A stretch of 64,000 nt of DNA, taken from Gaeumannomyces sp. JS-464 (lineage: Eukaryota > Ascomycota > Sordariomycetes > Magnaporthales > Magnaporthaceae). Location: contig NGZR01000001.1 in the NCBI GenBank assembly GCA_002197995.1, forward strand, positions 124,001 to 188,000. The letters are read 5' to 3'. Shown here one piece after another: positions 1-11,715 of the stretch. The translations under genes were made by a program, and so were the position numbers. A model generated the notes under the pieces. It saw only the letters and a list, made by a program, of their open reading frames with translations, did no database searches and was not told the origin of the DNA. Every line of letters starts with the position of its first letter. Position 1 is the stretch's first letter.

Positions 1-1017
1 TGAGATTGGGTGAAGCCACTCATGATGGCACAGGGCAGCAAAGATTTACGGATTTACAGAGTGGGGCTCGACTGACGGCAAACAGTGGGCCCGCAGTGGC
101 TAAATTTGGACATCTGCTCGCACCAACAGGCTCACCCAAGATCAATCATCACCCCTCGAATTCTCTCAAGCAATTGACTCCGACGCCAACGCCCTCGATT
201 TCCACAATCGCCGAGCGCGTCTGTTGGTCATCCTGGCCAGGCATTCTCATTTTTAATATGATCGGTCGCAATGCACCGCCAGCCCGAGTGGGCAGGGCTC
301 ACCCAAGGTGCCTCGTCCAGGCCGCCCAAGCCTCGCGGTGCGCACTCAGCAGGACTCCGCCGGCAGAGTAAGCAATGGACGCATTCGGCAGCACGCGCCC
401 TTGAGCCACGCCCAGTCTGGCAGTCCCAGACCCGCCAACAGAGTCTTTCCGGTGCTGCCAGGCCAGCACCCCAGACTCCCCAACGGCCCGCTGCCCGATG
501 CAGCAATGTGCAGCCTGGCAGTTGACTCCAAAGGACCTGCTCGCTGAGTCGGCCTGACTGCACGCTCGGCACACTGCCCCGCCTGCAGCCCATCTACGCG
601 CTGTTTGTCCCAGACGCGACGGGATAACACCACTTTGCCCTGCATGATCCCTTGTCCCCCGCAAAAATGATGACCGTCCTCCGGCTGTGAGATCTGATGT
701 GGCTCCTTAAGACGTGTCTCTGGCCCAGCTGCCCTCGCAATAGCCTCTTGACGCATCCTGTCTCTTTTGCCATCTCTCCATGCAGTAGTATCAAATATCT
801 TGTTCCTTCTCGTGGGCCGCCATCGCTGCCCGCCCCCGACGTCTAACACAACCGATCCTACCTCCCATCATCCCGACCACATCGCCTCGACTCGCACGCC
901 GAGTCCCCTGACCTTGAGCTGACCTCGTTTCCATCTTCGCAGCTGCCACCGGCAACTGTGTGATTAACTCTTCTCTCGATTTCCTACACACAGGTACCAG
1001 ACATATTGGCAGCAAAA
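1..1017. other. Gene-free leader before the transporter
   Basis: No open frame here starts from an ATG with fungal codon bias, and no RNA gene or repeat was recognised. The last 150 bases are C/T-rich, as is usual for the promoter and 5' leader of the plus-strand transporter that begins at 1018. Confidence 0.5.
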
Positions 1018-4000
1018 ATGCCAGACTCTAACCCCGTGCCACCCAGACTGGACTCGATGGAGCGGGCACGCACACAGGACGACCGCTGGGCCCGCGATTC
1101 CCCCGATGAGACCTGCTCCAACTACGAATACGACCTCAGCGACAGGCAACCCATCGAGGAGCTGGTGGCCAGGAGCCAGAATGTGCTTGACGGACTCAAG
1201 CATGGCTCCGATGCTCAGCAGCTCGAGTATGAGACCACCTCCGACTACGAGTACGAGGTCGATAGTGACTATGGACCAACTGGTGGTCCCATCGGCCGCA
1301 TGCCCAGCAGACGCTTTGGCAGCCGGTGGTCGCGCAAGGGCAGAAGGGGTCAGGATGTAGGGGCTCGGTCCCTAGCCGTGCCAGAGCCAGCCATGACCGC
1401 TTCGGTGGCCGTAGCACACGGCGTCGGCACCCCGCGCGATGGACCCTCGATCCGCCCGCTGCCGCTGGCCATCCGCAAGACACCCAGCGATGCATCGACG
1501 ACGAGTGCCTCACGCGCCAGGGGGCCTAGCCGCAAGCTGACGGTGCGCAAGCGAACGGCCTCGCAAAAGCCCTCGCCCCCTGCCGCCGACGGGGGCATGG
1601 ACGCCTTTGAGCAGTCGCTGGCGCGCATGTCTCACCTGATTCTCCGTGATCTACCCGGAGATCCCGCCAAGGAGCACTCGCAAGCACCAACCAGCCACCA
1701 GCCCAGGCAGAGCGAGGACCGCCAGCACCAGCACCAGCATCAGCAGGGGATCCAGCCCCCGCAGCAGACCCCCAAGGCGATTCCCCACGCCAGCAATGAC
1801 AACTACGTCTACGGCCACAGCGCCCGACCCAGCATGGACCAGTCTCGGAACACCAGCGAACAGCGCCGGGGATCACCGGCTCTTGTTGGCCGCCAAAGCT
1901 CGTCGTACCACCGCCGCCTCGACGAGAAGGCGCGGGCGTTTCAGGGCCAGGGCGAATTGGTGGAAATTCCCATCGTTGACGACGATGGGACCCGCGAAAT
2001 GAAAAGTGGCCGCAACCGGTCGCTGAGCCTCGACTCGCAGAACCCCGACCAGCCCCTCCCGCCCTACTCCAAGGCCCCTCCTGCTGGCCACCGCGGTCTT
2101 GCCGAGGGGGCGCGGGCCATGGCCGCCTGGGCAGACGCCGAGAGGGCCTCGATCGCCTCCCGGAGTCCCGTCGCCCATGGCTTCCAGCTGGCGGCGATCC
2201 TTCTTGCGCTTGTGCTGGCCATCTTTGTCGTGGGCATGAACATCAACATCATCGCGACCGCAGTCCGCGCATCAGCAAGGACTTTAACTCCTTCAACGAC
2301 AGCTCCTGGTATGAGGCCGCCTTCCTCATGGCCTGGTGCGCGTTCCAGATCATGTTTGGCCGGCTGTACACCGTCTTCCCGGTCAAATGGGTCTTCTTGT
2401 CGGCCCTGTTCGTCTTCGAGCTGGGGTCGCTCCTTGCGGGCGTCTCTCCCAACTCGCACACCTTGATCGCTGGGCGCGCCATCCAGGGCATCGGAGCCGG
2501 CGGCATTCTCGCGGGTGCCTTCATCATCAGCGCACTTCTCGTGCCGCTGAGCAAGCGACCGCTGATGGGTGGACTGATCGGGGCTCTGGAGGGAGCCGCC
2601 ATGATCACGGCGCCCATCATCGGCGGCGCCTTTACTGACCAGGCGCACTGGCGCTGGTGCTTCTACATCAACCTTCCCGTGGTACCTTTCGTGGCCAGCA
2701 TTATCGTCCTGTGCTTGCACGTGCCGCCAGAGCATGCCACGTACAAGGCCGTCCCCAGCGAAGACGTCAGAGGTTTCTGGCCGCGGGCCGCGGGCCTGGC
2801 CCGCAAGCTCGATCTGGTGAGCAGCATCGCGCTGGTGCCTGCAATCGTCGCCGTGCTGCTGGCCCTGCAGTGGGGCGGGTCCAAGTTCGAATGGAACTCG
2901 GGCGCCGTCGTCTCCCTCCTGATCGTCTCGATTCTCTTCCTGGCCGTCTTCTGCTACTGCCAGCACCTGAAGCAGGACCTCGCCATGGTTCCTCCGCGCA
3001 TCTTCACGCAGCGCACCGTCCTTTCCGGATTCTGGTTCATGCTGTGCACCAGCTCGGCCCTCGTTGTCATTACTTACTTTGTACGTTCTCGCCGCCCTCG
3101 ACAGTGCCGCCGACTTGAGAAACCAACTCCTCTTCCTCCTCCTCCCCCCCCGCCGTACCACGTTTCTGCCAAGGCGCAATATTCTAACAGTTGCTGCTCT
3201 CTAGCTCCCTCTCTGGTTCCAGGTAATCGCCAACGCCACGCCTTCTAACATAGGTACCCGCTTGGTCCCGATGCTGGCCGCTTTCGTCGCCGGCGTGCTC
3301 CTCTCGGGAGCCCTTGTCAGTGTTACGGGCCATTACGCGCCCTTGATGCTCCTCGGCGCGATCCTGATGTCGGTAGGCTCAGGGCTCCTCTCGACATGGA
3401 CGCCAAGGTCGGAGGACGTGCTGCTGGCCGCGTTCCCAGCCATCTTTTGGTGCCGGCTGCGGAATGCCGCTTCCAGCAGCCCATGGTGGCGGCGCAATCG
3501 GTGCTCGGCGACGACGAGACATGCCCATTCGGCATCTCCGTCATCCTCTTCGGGCAGGCGATTGGCACGGCCCTGGTGCTCTCGGTAGCCGAGACCATCT
3601 TCTCTAGCCGGCTCAGAACTAACATCAGCGACATCGCGGGCGCCGCCCTCGAACGCCACACGCTGATCGAAGGCGGCGCACAGGGCATCATCAAGGCCAT
3701 CACAGGCTCCGACGGGTCGCTGGCCCAGCTAATGAATGCTTACAACAAGGCGATCACGCAGACCTTCTATGTCCCCGTCGCCATGGCGGCCCTTTCTGTC
3801 GTCGGCGCCATGGCCATCGAGTGGCGCAACGTCAGGCACGAAGAAGAGCGGCGGAGGCGAGAGGCCGAGCTAATAATGAACGAGAAGCAGGGACCGCGCT
3901 CGACTTCTAACTTGCACCCCCACCACCAGAGATCTTTTATGGCGCACAGTATTGACCCCTGCCAGGCGATTCCTTACCATCAGCAGCAACAGCAGCAGCA

Positions 4001-4310
4001 GTACGAGCAGCGGTACTCGTCCGAAGCGGACGCGAGCCGCCCGCAGCCCTACGACCAGGCGAACTCGCGCATGGGCTCCCCTTACGACCAGCCCAAGTCC
4101 AGGATGGGCTCACCCTACGGCCAGAGCCACCACCAGTTCGGCATCGGCGCCACGGGGCAGCCGGCGCCCTACCAGACGCAGCAGAGCAGCTACTTCCCCC
4201 ACGATATTAACATGCAGCCGGGCCTGGGCCTAAACGCAGGCAACTACAGCCAGGCTCAGAGCCAATCGTCGGCCTCGTACTATGAGAAGGCGCCGAACGC
4301 GGGCCGCTAA
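1018..4310 (+). CDS. DHA2-type MFS exporter, frame-broken
   Basis: Likely a 14-helix proton antiporter of the plasma membrane, the class that includes HC-toxin pump TOXA and AflT. The first true ATG is at 1018 (CAAAAATGCC). About 390 hydrophilic Ser/Gln-rich residues precede the first helix near 2188, an unusually long cytosolic extension. The motif GAGGILAGAF lies near 2500, and a DHA2-like GGSKFEWNSG near 2880. One intron, 3081-3204 (GTACGT...CTAG), splits YF from LPLWFQ. The frame is lost near 2264, where ATAV and PRISKD are one base apart, and again between 3445 and 3475, where FGAGCG and FQQPMVAAQ lie in different frames. The tail repeats an SRMGSPYDQ unit. The same kind of break occurs in conserved genes of this window, so sequencing indels are more likely than decay. 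The substrate is unknown; context suggests a secondary metabolite. Confidence 0.8.
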
Positions 4311-5603
4311 CTAACCCCAGTCGCTGGGGACGGCCGAAGCCTTTTTAGGACGAAACCACCGAGCCATCCGAAAAATACCCTCGCAAACAACTAACCACTG
4401 TATTAACACCTTTCGTCATCTTTGTCTTTTGGAGTTTGGGGCAACAGCTCATCCGTCCAGATTCGAGCTTGCATTTTGGGTTTGGGGTTTAATGGCGTTC
4501 TTTGGTCTCGTTTCCAAGTCGTTATTCCTTTTCTTCTCTTCTTTTTTGGCAGACACGCCACGCTTGGCGAGACTTGCCCCCTTCTTGTTCATACTCTTTT
4601 TTTTTATCTCTTTTGCATATACCCCTGGATTTTGGAGGGAAACCTCCGGTCGTTTGTTCACTTGTATAATGTTGGGGGGTAGTTTGGGACTGCTTGATCA
4701 ATTGCAAATATTTGAAGCCTCACGCGACTGTTTTCTGTTTCCTTTCTGCTTGTGATTGCATGTCCGACTACGGCATTGGCTTGCCGGTGGCTTTTTCGCG
4801 TCGAGGGGGGTAAGCAGCATTATTGGATCTTGCATGTTATTTTGGGCAGCAGATCGAGGCTTGGGCGTGCTTGTGCCGCATCCGGTCACTGCCAAGGCCG
4901 CGCCGCACGACCAGTTGTCCCCAGCCCAGTATCGATCAGCCGAACCTTTGGGTAAGAAAGGAAAAGAAAAGAAAAGTTGCGCCGCAGACGGGCTTGGCGT
5001 TTCCTAACGATGACATTGATCGTGGTAGGGGATGTCAGCTCTGAGGGTGTGGTCCATATTTGGGGGACGATAACACAATGGTCCGACCAGACACGTAAAA
5101 TATGACTGGATGGTCCGAAATATCGATCCGGGAACTTGGGTTCGAACGTAAGAGCATGGGGTGCGATCAAGTCACGAGTCCGAGTCGCAGAGCGGGGGAT
5201 GACCGAGGGCAGGTCAGGAAGGCCCATCACCACGGCCCACCACTGCTCTTCGTCGTGGTCAGGTTGACAGGCACAGCAGGATTAGTTGCTCGGAAGGGGA
5301 TCACTTGCAGCTAACTAATATGCTCTAGCTACAAGGAGCAAGAAACCCCGAGAAAACATCCCCAAGAAAAGGCCAGACTCCATGGGGTCCGCCTATGAGA
5401 CCGAAAACGCAGCGGTGCGTCAAAAACTCCAATGCTAAATCCAAAAAGGGACGCTCTAAATAATATGAGACGAAATAAACAAAAAAAAAAAAAAAGCTGG
5501 CATCGGAAAGAGTGCCTGTAAGTGACGGACAACCGAGGAGTGAGACGTGGAGGGGAAAGGGTCAAGGGAAAAGAATACCTTTACTGAGCAACAAACACGC
5601 CCC
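4311..5603. other. Intergenic region between convergent genes
   Basis: This holds the 3' ends of the transporter (plus) and the RTA1-like gene (minus). The stretch from about 4420 to 4760 is T-rich and looks like transcript trailer. No credible gene is seen; small open frames here lack codon bias. Confidence 0.5.
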
Positions 5604-6689
5604 TTAATCCCAGCCCCTGTCGCGAGCCCAGTCGGGACCGCCAAATGAGGCGCCAAACTGGGCCTGCTTCTGCTCCTCGAGCTCCTGCATGGCCCTCTCG
5701 GTCCTGCGCCTCTCGGCGAGCGTAGGGAACTCGGAGTCGTGGCCGACCAGGAAGCGGCCCGGGTGGACGACGGCAAAGGCGAGCAGGCAGAGCAGGACGG
5801 GGAACACGTCGAGGGCGTAGCTGTACCTTTCGGAGCCCAGTATCCGACTCGCACTGCGCCGCGGCGTCAGGGCCAGGCCGAGCTCGACGAGCCGGAAGAC
5901 GTCGCGGACCGTCAGGAAGAAGGCCACAGACCCCAGGGCGTAGTGCAGCGGCCGCCAGGCGCGCTTGACGGGCTCGGCCACGCCGGCGCCGTAGCCGCGG
6001 CCGCGCTCGGCGTCGTAGCGCACCATGCGCACCGCAAAGGCGGCCATGAGGACGGCCAGGAGGGCGGTCGTGGCCTGGTGCAGCGAGATGCCCGCGATCA
6101 GGACCTTGGCGCCGACCTTGGCCAGGTTTGGGTTCCCGGCGGCGGTGGCGGTGGTGGTGATGAGGACACCGCCGGCGAGCTGCAGCGCAAAGGACGTGGC
6201 GTCGAGGCCGACCAGGGCCGTGGAGACGCGGGACGCCGGGACGCGCCAGATCTTGGAGCCGGGGGCGTAGAACAGGACCTCGCGCGCAAAGGTCATGTGG
6301 GCGAACGCCGAGATCCAGAGCGGCGCCAGGCGGGACAGCAGGACGTGGCCGGCGGCCAGCGGCAGCGAGGCCTGGTCCCGCGCCCCCGCGGCGTGCAGCG
6401 CGTAGGCGACGGCCTCGAGCAGCGCGGCCGCGATCAGCACCCAGCAGTAGGTCTTGCGGGTGAGGACGGCCACGAGGGCGTGCAGGGCCGCGAACAGAGC
6501 GAAGAGCACGGCGACGGCGACGGCGGGGGCCAGGTCGATGGGGTAGGGGTAGCGCGCGTCGCAGGCGGCGGGGGGCAGGTAGCCGTATGCGCCGCGGTGG
6601 TAGCGCACGCAGCCGTTGGGGCCGGTGCGGAACGGCCAGGCCGGGCGGGCGCCGTGCAGGCCAGGGGCGGGCGGGATGCTGGGGCCCAT
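5604..6689 (-). CDS. RTA1-like seven-helix membrane protein
   Basis: Intact single-exon gene of 361 residues. The N-terminus has the short YGYLPPAA segment followed by YPIDLAPAVAVAVLFALF and six further hydrophobic helices, in the pattern of the fungal RTA1/RSB1 (lipid-translocating exporter) family, whose members act in the plasma membrane and affect resistance to aminocholesterol or sphingoid bases. The C-terminus is a charged cytosolic tail (about residues 315-361) rich in Glu, Arg and Gln. The ATG at 6687-6689 is the only reasonable start. RTA1 genes often lie beside metabolite clusters, and this one sits between an exporter and a bANK regulator, so a role in tolerance to a local product is possible but is inference. 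No frame break. Confidence 0.85.
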   Translation of the reverse strand: MGPSIPPAPGLHGARPAWPFRTGPNGCVRYHRGAYGYLPPAACDARYPYPIDLAPAVAVAVLFALFAALHALVAVLTRKTYCWVLIAAALLEAVAYALHAAGARDQASLPLAAGHVLLSRLAPLWISAFAHMTFAREVLFYAPGSKIWRVPASRVSTALVGLDATSFALQLAGGVLITTTATAAGNPNLAKVGAKVLIAGISLHQATTALLAVLMAAFAVRMVRYDAERGRGYGAGVAEPVKRAWRPLHYALGSVAFFLTVRDVFRLVELGLALTPRRSASRILGSERYSYALDVFPVLLCLLAFAVVHPGRFLVGHDSEFPTLAERRRTERAMQELEEQKQAQFGASFGGPDWARDRGWD

Positions 6690-6914
6690 GGCTGGGGGTG
6701 GTGGTGGTGGTGGCGGCGTCGAGGGGTGAGTCTGCGGGAGGAGGAGAAGGGCTGTGAGGTTAGGTACTCGGATATCAGCAGCTGCAGCAGGGTTCGGGAG
6801 GGCAGCGAGGACATGACCGCGTCAGGGATGTTAGCACGGGGTCGATGGTGACGAAGGAGGAAGCATGTCGGTCAGGCAAGCAAGAACATCAGCATGTCGA
6901 CAATGTAGATGGTT

Positions 6915-6958
<44 letters not shown>

Positions 6959-9900
6959 CCACAGCGTGGCCAAAACGTGGACATGAAGCCATCTTGATTA
7001 AAGGCGTCTCTGTAGAGAACGCTATCTGGTGTTGTCTGCTGTAAGTGGTGTAAGTGCAATGTCCATGTAATCCCGTGGTTACTAACACGCCGTTTACTGT
7101 GCTAGCAGACCTAGAAGCTTTTAGTGGATTTAGTGGATTGCGGGGTCTGGGGGAGGCCTGCAGTCAGCACTCGCCGGCCCTCGCTTTTGGAGCACACGAG
7201 CCACGACTAGACAGGCCGTGGTGGTGGATGCAGTTGATCGCGGGAAAGGCGTCAAGTGCTGACTGCGAGACGGTCTTTCTGGACTCGACAGTAATCAGAT
7301 GGCACCGCCTGCCGCGGGGTTTTATCAACGATTTGCATTAGGAGGGCACCTAGACCAGAGCTGCATGCGCCTCAGCCGACGCTCAGCCCCAAAAGGCTTC
7401 GAGAGCTGAATGCCTGGTGTGGCCGATCCTAATGCTTATTCTCTTGCCGATTCTTGGCTTGGGACTATTTGGCATGCTGCTGGAGACGGAAACGGCAGCA
7501 CGGCATCGATGGCATCCAGAGCCCGCAGCGGGAACCTGCTGCTGCTGTATACTACACGCATGCCCCATGATGACTTTTGTTTGCCCAGTACGCTCGCCGT
7601 GTTTACTGCGAGGCCATTTGGAAAAAGAAGCAGACGACCCTTACTGTTTCTGGCCAGACTGTCGATCAATACAAGAACATGCCGTCCGAGACAAAGGCTG
7701 CCACACTCGGACGATCGCCATCGCTATCACGCTACACCAAGCGGCACGGTATCCATCCACTCATCGAGCTCGAGCCTTTGTGGAAAGGCCAAGCATCCAT
7801 TCGCTCCTTGGACTCCCAGCTTCCACACCGGTCACAGACTTTCTTTTCGCTGTGCCTCAGCCAATCCTTCGCCAACCGGCCTTGTTTGTGGAAGCCAAAC
7901 GCTAACTCGATTCGCGTATTACCCAGATCTGCGATAAAAAGCCCGATTTCGAGACGGCTTCACACGACCAAGGCTTCAGGTACCCGAAAGACACCCATTT
8001 TACCAACCAACGAGCCTGAAGCACAGCCCAGGCTCGTCCTACGCTGACCACTCTCCGCTCATTCTCCCAGACATTAGCCTGCAGAACACACTGCACGGGC
8101 CGGCGCATGAAGCCATCACCACCTACCCGGACCAACAGGAAAGCACCCGCGTCGATCCCCTGGCCAGCCATGTCAGCTTTGGGGCTGGAGCTAACCGTGG
8201 GGAACACACAACAACAGTAACAGGCTGCATATAATGCAAGATAAGGCTGCAGCGGAGTGCCACGGTCCTGCTAAGCCACACCGTTGCCCACCACTCCCCG
8301 AGCCAAAGCCTCCTGTAGGCCTACACACTGACTGCTCCAAAAATAGCCCTGCCTCACATACCGAGAAACCCCAGATCCCCGTCCCACGTTGTCCGAAGCC
8401 CGACAGCGATCCAAGGCAGGCTGCACTGGCCACCTGCTCGCTGACAAAGTCGGACGAGACGAGAGATGATGCCTTCATTTCAGACGCAGCCTGCGTGCTC
8501 CTGCAGGCAGCGAGATTAAACCAAGCAACCCCCTAACCCTGCCACAGACATCTCTTCCCGCGCCTGTTGTTTCGCTTGCGATATCTGCTAATCAGTCGGC
8601 GCGTGTGGGAAATTAGGGCCTGGGTTTTTACCCGGTATTTTTGCTTGCTTGCTCGCCAGCACAGCATAGCGCAGCAGCTCATCGCACTGCACGGGCCTTG
8701 TTGCTGGAAATGGCAGAGATTACTACTGACGCAGACCGCGCATATTCAGGTTACATGGCTCGTCGGTGGGCCACTGTCTCTTGCGCTGAGCCACGGCTTC
8801 ACAGGACAGACCAGAACCAACAACCACAATGCTAACCAAGACGAGGCAGGCCAAGGAGGCGCGATACCAGTTGTTGCGGGTGTGGGCGGGGCGGCGGGCT
8901 GGAAGTCGCAAAATCAGAACGGTGGAGCTGGAAAAAAAAAAAAAAAAGACGTTGATCGTGGAGAGATGAAAACGACATGTGCGGGCAGGTCGAGGGAATG
9001 TTTTGCAGGCCAGGATAGCAAAAGCTGCAGACACCAATCGAAAACCTTTACTCCCGTCGTTTCCCGCCCGCCAGACCAGCCAGAGGGCTTAGAGCTGCCA
9101 GCGTGGGTCCGGTACCTGAAATCTGGCGCCACAGCCAATCGATTTACTCTCTGCGGGGCTTTATTTCTGGCTTGGCTGCAGGATCGCAGCAGTGGCTTGC
9201 GTCTGGCCTTACTGTCTCTGCCTGTTTCTGCAGCCGTTGGTTGGCTGCTGCCAGCGAAGGATCCACAAATGGAAAACCTGCGTCTTTCGTAATCACACGC
9301 CCCCTCCCTTTTCGAGCGAGGCTCTGCAGATGCCCATCTTCTATTCTCGGGTTGGACAGCGGTTCCGAGCTCTGGTCGCGCGACCCGCATCGAAATTTTA
9401 TTCAATTGTGCACTTCGCACTTCGCACCACGCCCCACCCACGCCCCACGTCATCCGTCGTCCCAACTCGTCAGCCAAAAACGAAACAACACACGCCCTTC
9501 TCGTCCTGCTCCGTCCCATCAACCAAAACAAAACACCCCTGCTGCACAACCGCCGGAAATGACATCCATGCACTGCTTGCTTGCTTGCTGTTGCTGCTGG
9601 CTCCAGGCGTCGAGACCCGCTGGCCAGACCGCCCACTGCCTCCCCGCGCAGCGCAGCCAGCGCAGCCAGGCCCGAGGGGAGTAAGAGCGCGATGCTTCAG
9701 CCGCCCTGCTCACTGTTGTGGCCAGTGCCATCTTACTGTTTAGACCGCAGCTGCTCTGCGCTGCGTGCCACCCCCTACCCCTGGGCCTGGCCTCGGTCCA
9801 GGCCACACGCCCTGCCTGCTCTGCTCTGCGGCGTCTCACCCGTGCCTGGCGATGCAGCAGTTGCTGCATGGTGTTTTGCTTGGGAGTTTAAGTTGCTGGC

Positions 9901-10121
9901 TCCCCGCCCACTTTGGCATACTCGATCCGGACCGTCCCCATCTCATCTCGACACATCACAGCACATCACCAACAACAGCTCCACCTCGACACACTAACAT
10001 ACAACTAATCTCTCGCCGACCCGTCCCCAGTGCTGGCATCGGCTCGTGAATCTCCTTTCCTTTCCTTTGTCTTCTTCACCTTTGTCTTCCCCTTTTCCTT
10101 TGTCAGCAACCCTTAGCAACC
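6690..10121. other. 3.4-kb gene-poor gap upstream of bANK regulator
   Basis: Apart from the GA repeat no feature is clear. Several open frames of 60-240 codons exist on both strands (for example 8567-9292 plus, 8914-9636 minus), but they start from non-ATG codons or have mixed hydrophobic/Cys-rich composition with no recognisable domain and no splice logic. The last kilobase is C/T-rich with short CTTG repeats near 9583. I read this as a long regulatory region or eroded intergenic DNA. Confidence 0.4.
6917..6953. repeat. (GA)n microsatellite
   Basis: About 18 tandem GA units, roughly 230 bases upstream of the RTA1-like start codon (minus-strand gene), so it could lie in its promoter or 5' leader. 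Confidence 0.95.
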
Positions 10122-10151
10122 ATGGCTTCCTTCCAGCCCATGCCTCAGCAT

Positions 10152-10183
<32 letters not shown>

Positions 10184-11715
10184 TCAGCAGCATCAGCCCA
10201 TAATCAACAACAGCAGGTCACAGACCATCTCGTACGCCGACCTCATGAAGCCCGACGAGGACTGGCGCGTGCTTCCCGACGCCGCTGAGCGCAGGAAGAT
10301 CCAGAACAGGCTGGCCCAGCGTGCATACAGTACGTCAACATGATTCTTTCCCTTCGAGTATCCGGCTCTAACAGCGTCCAGGGCGAAACATGCGTGACCG
10401 CACCAAGGAGCTCGAGAAGCTCAAGAAGGAGCTGGCCAAGCTCAAGGAGAACAAGGAGGCCGACCAGGGCCGCCTGTCGCCGCGCCTGTCGCCGCGCCTG
10501 ACGCCGCCCATGCAGCACCAGCAGGTCCAGCGCCCGCCCATGCCCATCATGGCCACCCCCGAGGACTTCCTGTTCGACGGCAGCGTGCAGGACGCCGGCA
10601 TGGGCATGCCCGCCCCCCAGTGGGCCACCGAGCCGTTCCCGCAGGCCCAGTTCAACGACCAGGGGCTGCACATCGACCCGGCCTTCTTCATCACGGGCAC
10701 CGATGCCTCGGCGCCCTCGCTCAAGCGCCGCCGCACCGGCAGCACCAGCTCCGACGCCATGACGCCCTCGCGCCAGAACTCGAGCCTGTCGGTCGCCTCC
10801 AGCACCTTCCGGCCGGGCCACCAGCGCTCGCGCTCCCACACCCCGCTCTCGTCGCCGCCCATGGTCCAGCCCGCCACCCCGCCCCGCAGCCCGCCGCCAC
10901 CATGGCCGAGATGCAGCAGGCCTCGCAGCTGCTCTCGCTCTCGCCCTGCAACTTCAGCCTGGGCGCCGCCGACTCGCTGGCCCTGCCGCCCATCGACGCC
11001 GGCTCGCCGCCCTTCACGCTCGACGGCTTCACCGACCCCATCCAGGCCGGCGGTAACGGCAGCTTCGACCAGAGCCTGTGGACCCCGCCCATGCCTGGTA
11101 GCGGCAGCATGTACGGCTCGTTCCTGACCCCGCCCACCACAGACGGCGCCGCCTCGCCGCCGTGGCAGCAGTCGACGCCCTCAAGCATGCGCAGCGAGGC
11201 CATGGGCCGCTCCCGCAGCGCCAGCGCCTCGACCGGCAGCCGCTCCTCGCCCTTCTCGTCCGCCACCAGCCAGTTCTCCAGCGGCTCGCCCGCCCTGAAG
11301 CCCGCCACCATCGGCCTGAACCTGAACCTGAACCTGGACGGCAACGACGGCTGCAACGATGCGAACAGCAACAGCAACAGCAGCAATGACAGCAACAACA
11401 ACTACAGCACCAACTTCGCCGATCTTCCCGCCCCGACCCAGGCCAACTCGACGCTGCTGCACCTCGCCGTCGCCGGCGGCCACATCCGGGTGCTCCAGCT
11501 GCTCCTGCAGCGCTGCGACGTGCCCATCAACGCGCGCGACTCGGCCGGCTACACGGCCCTGCAGCGCGCCGTCTGCGCCGGCCGCATGGGAGATGGTCAC
11601 CATGCTCCTCGAGGCCGGTGCCGACTTTAGCGCCGGCCGCCAGGACGACGGCGCCGCCGAGTCCAACCTGGCCGAGATCCCCGCTGCCGACGCCACCGCG
11701 GCCCCGGCTTCCTAG
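10122..11715 (+). CDS. bANK transcription factor (bZIP basic region plus ankyrin repeats)
   Basis: Two-part regulator. After a Gln/His run (about residues 7-26) comes a bZIP-type basic region, NRLAQRAYRRNMRDR, followed by only a short Leu/Lys helix rather than a full zipper. The C-terminal part has ankyrin-like repeats (LLHLAVAGGHIRVLQLLLQR and TALQRAVCAGR) that continue after a frame break as EMVTMLLEAGADFS. This layout is that of bANK proteins such as TOXE (HC-toxin) and APS2 (apicidin), which activate cyclic-peptide clusters. A 52-nt intron, 10330-10381 (GTACGT...CCAG), falls inside the basic region. Frame breaks lie at about 10870-10898 (GC-rich run) and 11587 (one extra G). A broader AP-1-like bZIP with ankyrin repeats is the alternative. 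It is a nuclear DNA-binding protein; its targets are unknown. Confidence 0.82.

Noticed and set aside
5090..5220. tRNA-like GGTTCGAAC motif
   Set aside because: A T-loop-like string is present, but no acceptor, D or anticodon stem could be paired around it.
5739..6851. 370-codon plus-strand frame opposite the RTA1-like gene
   Set aside because: Gly/Arg/Asp-rich mirror of the GC-rich minus-strand coding sequence, which has clear membrane helices.
8914..9636. 240-codon minus-strand frame upstream of the bANK gene
   Set aside because: Overlaps equally long plus-strand frames, is Ser/Arg/Cys-rich without any motif, and lacks codon bias.
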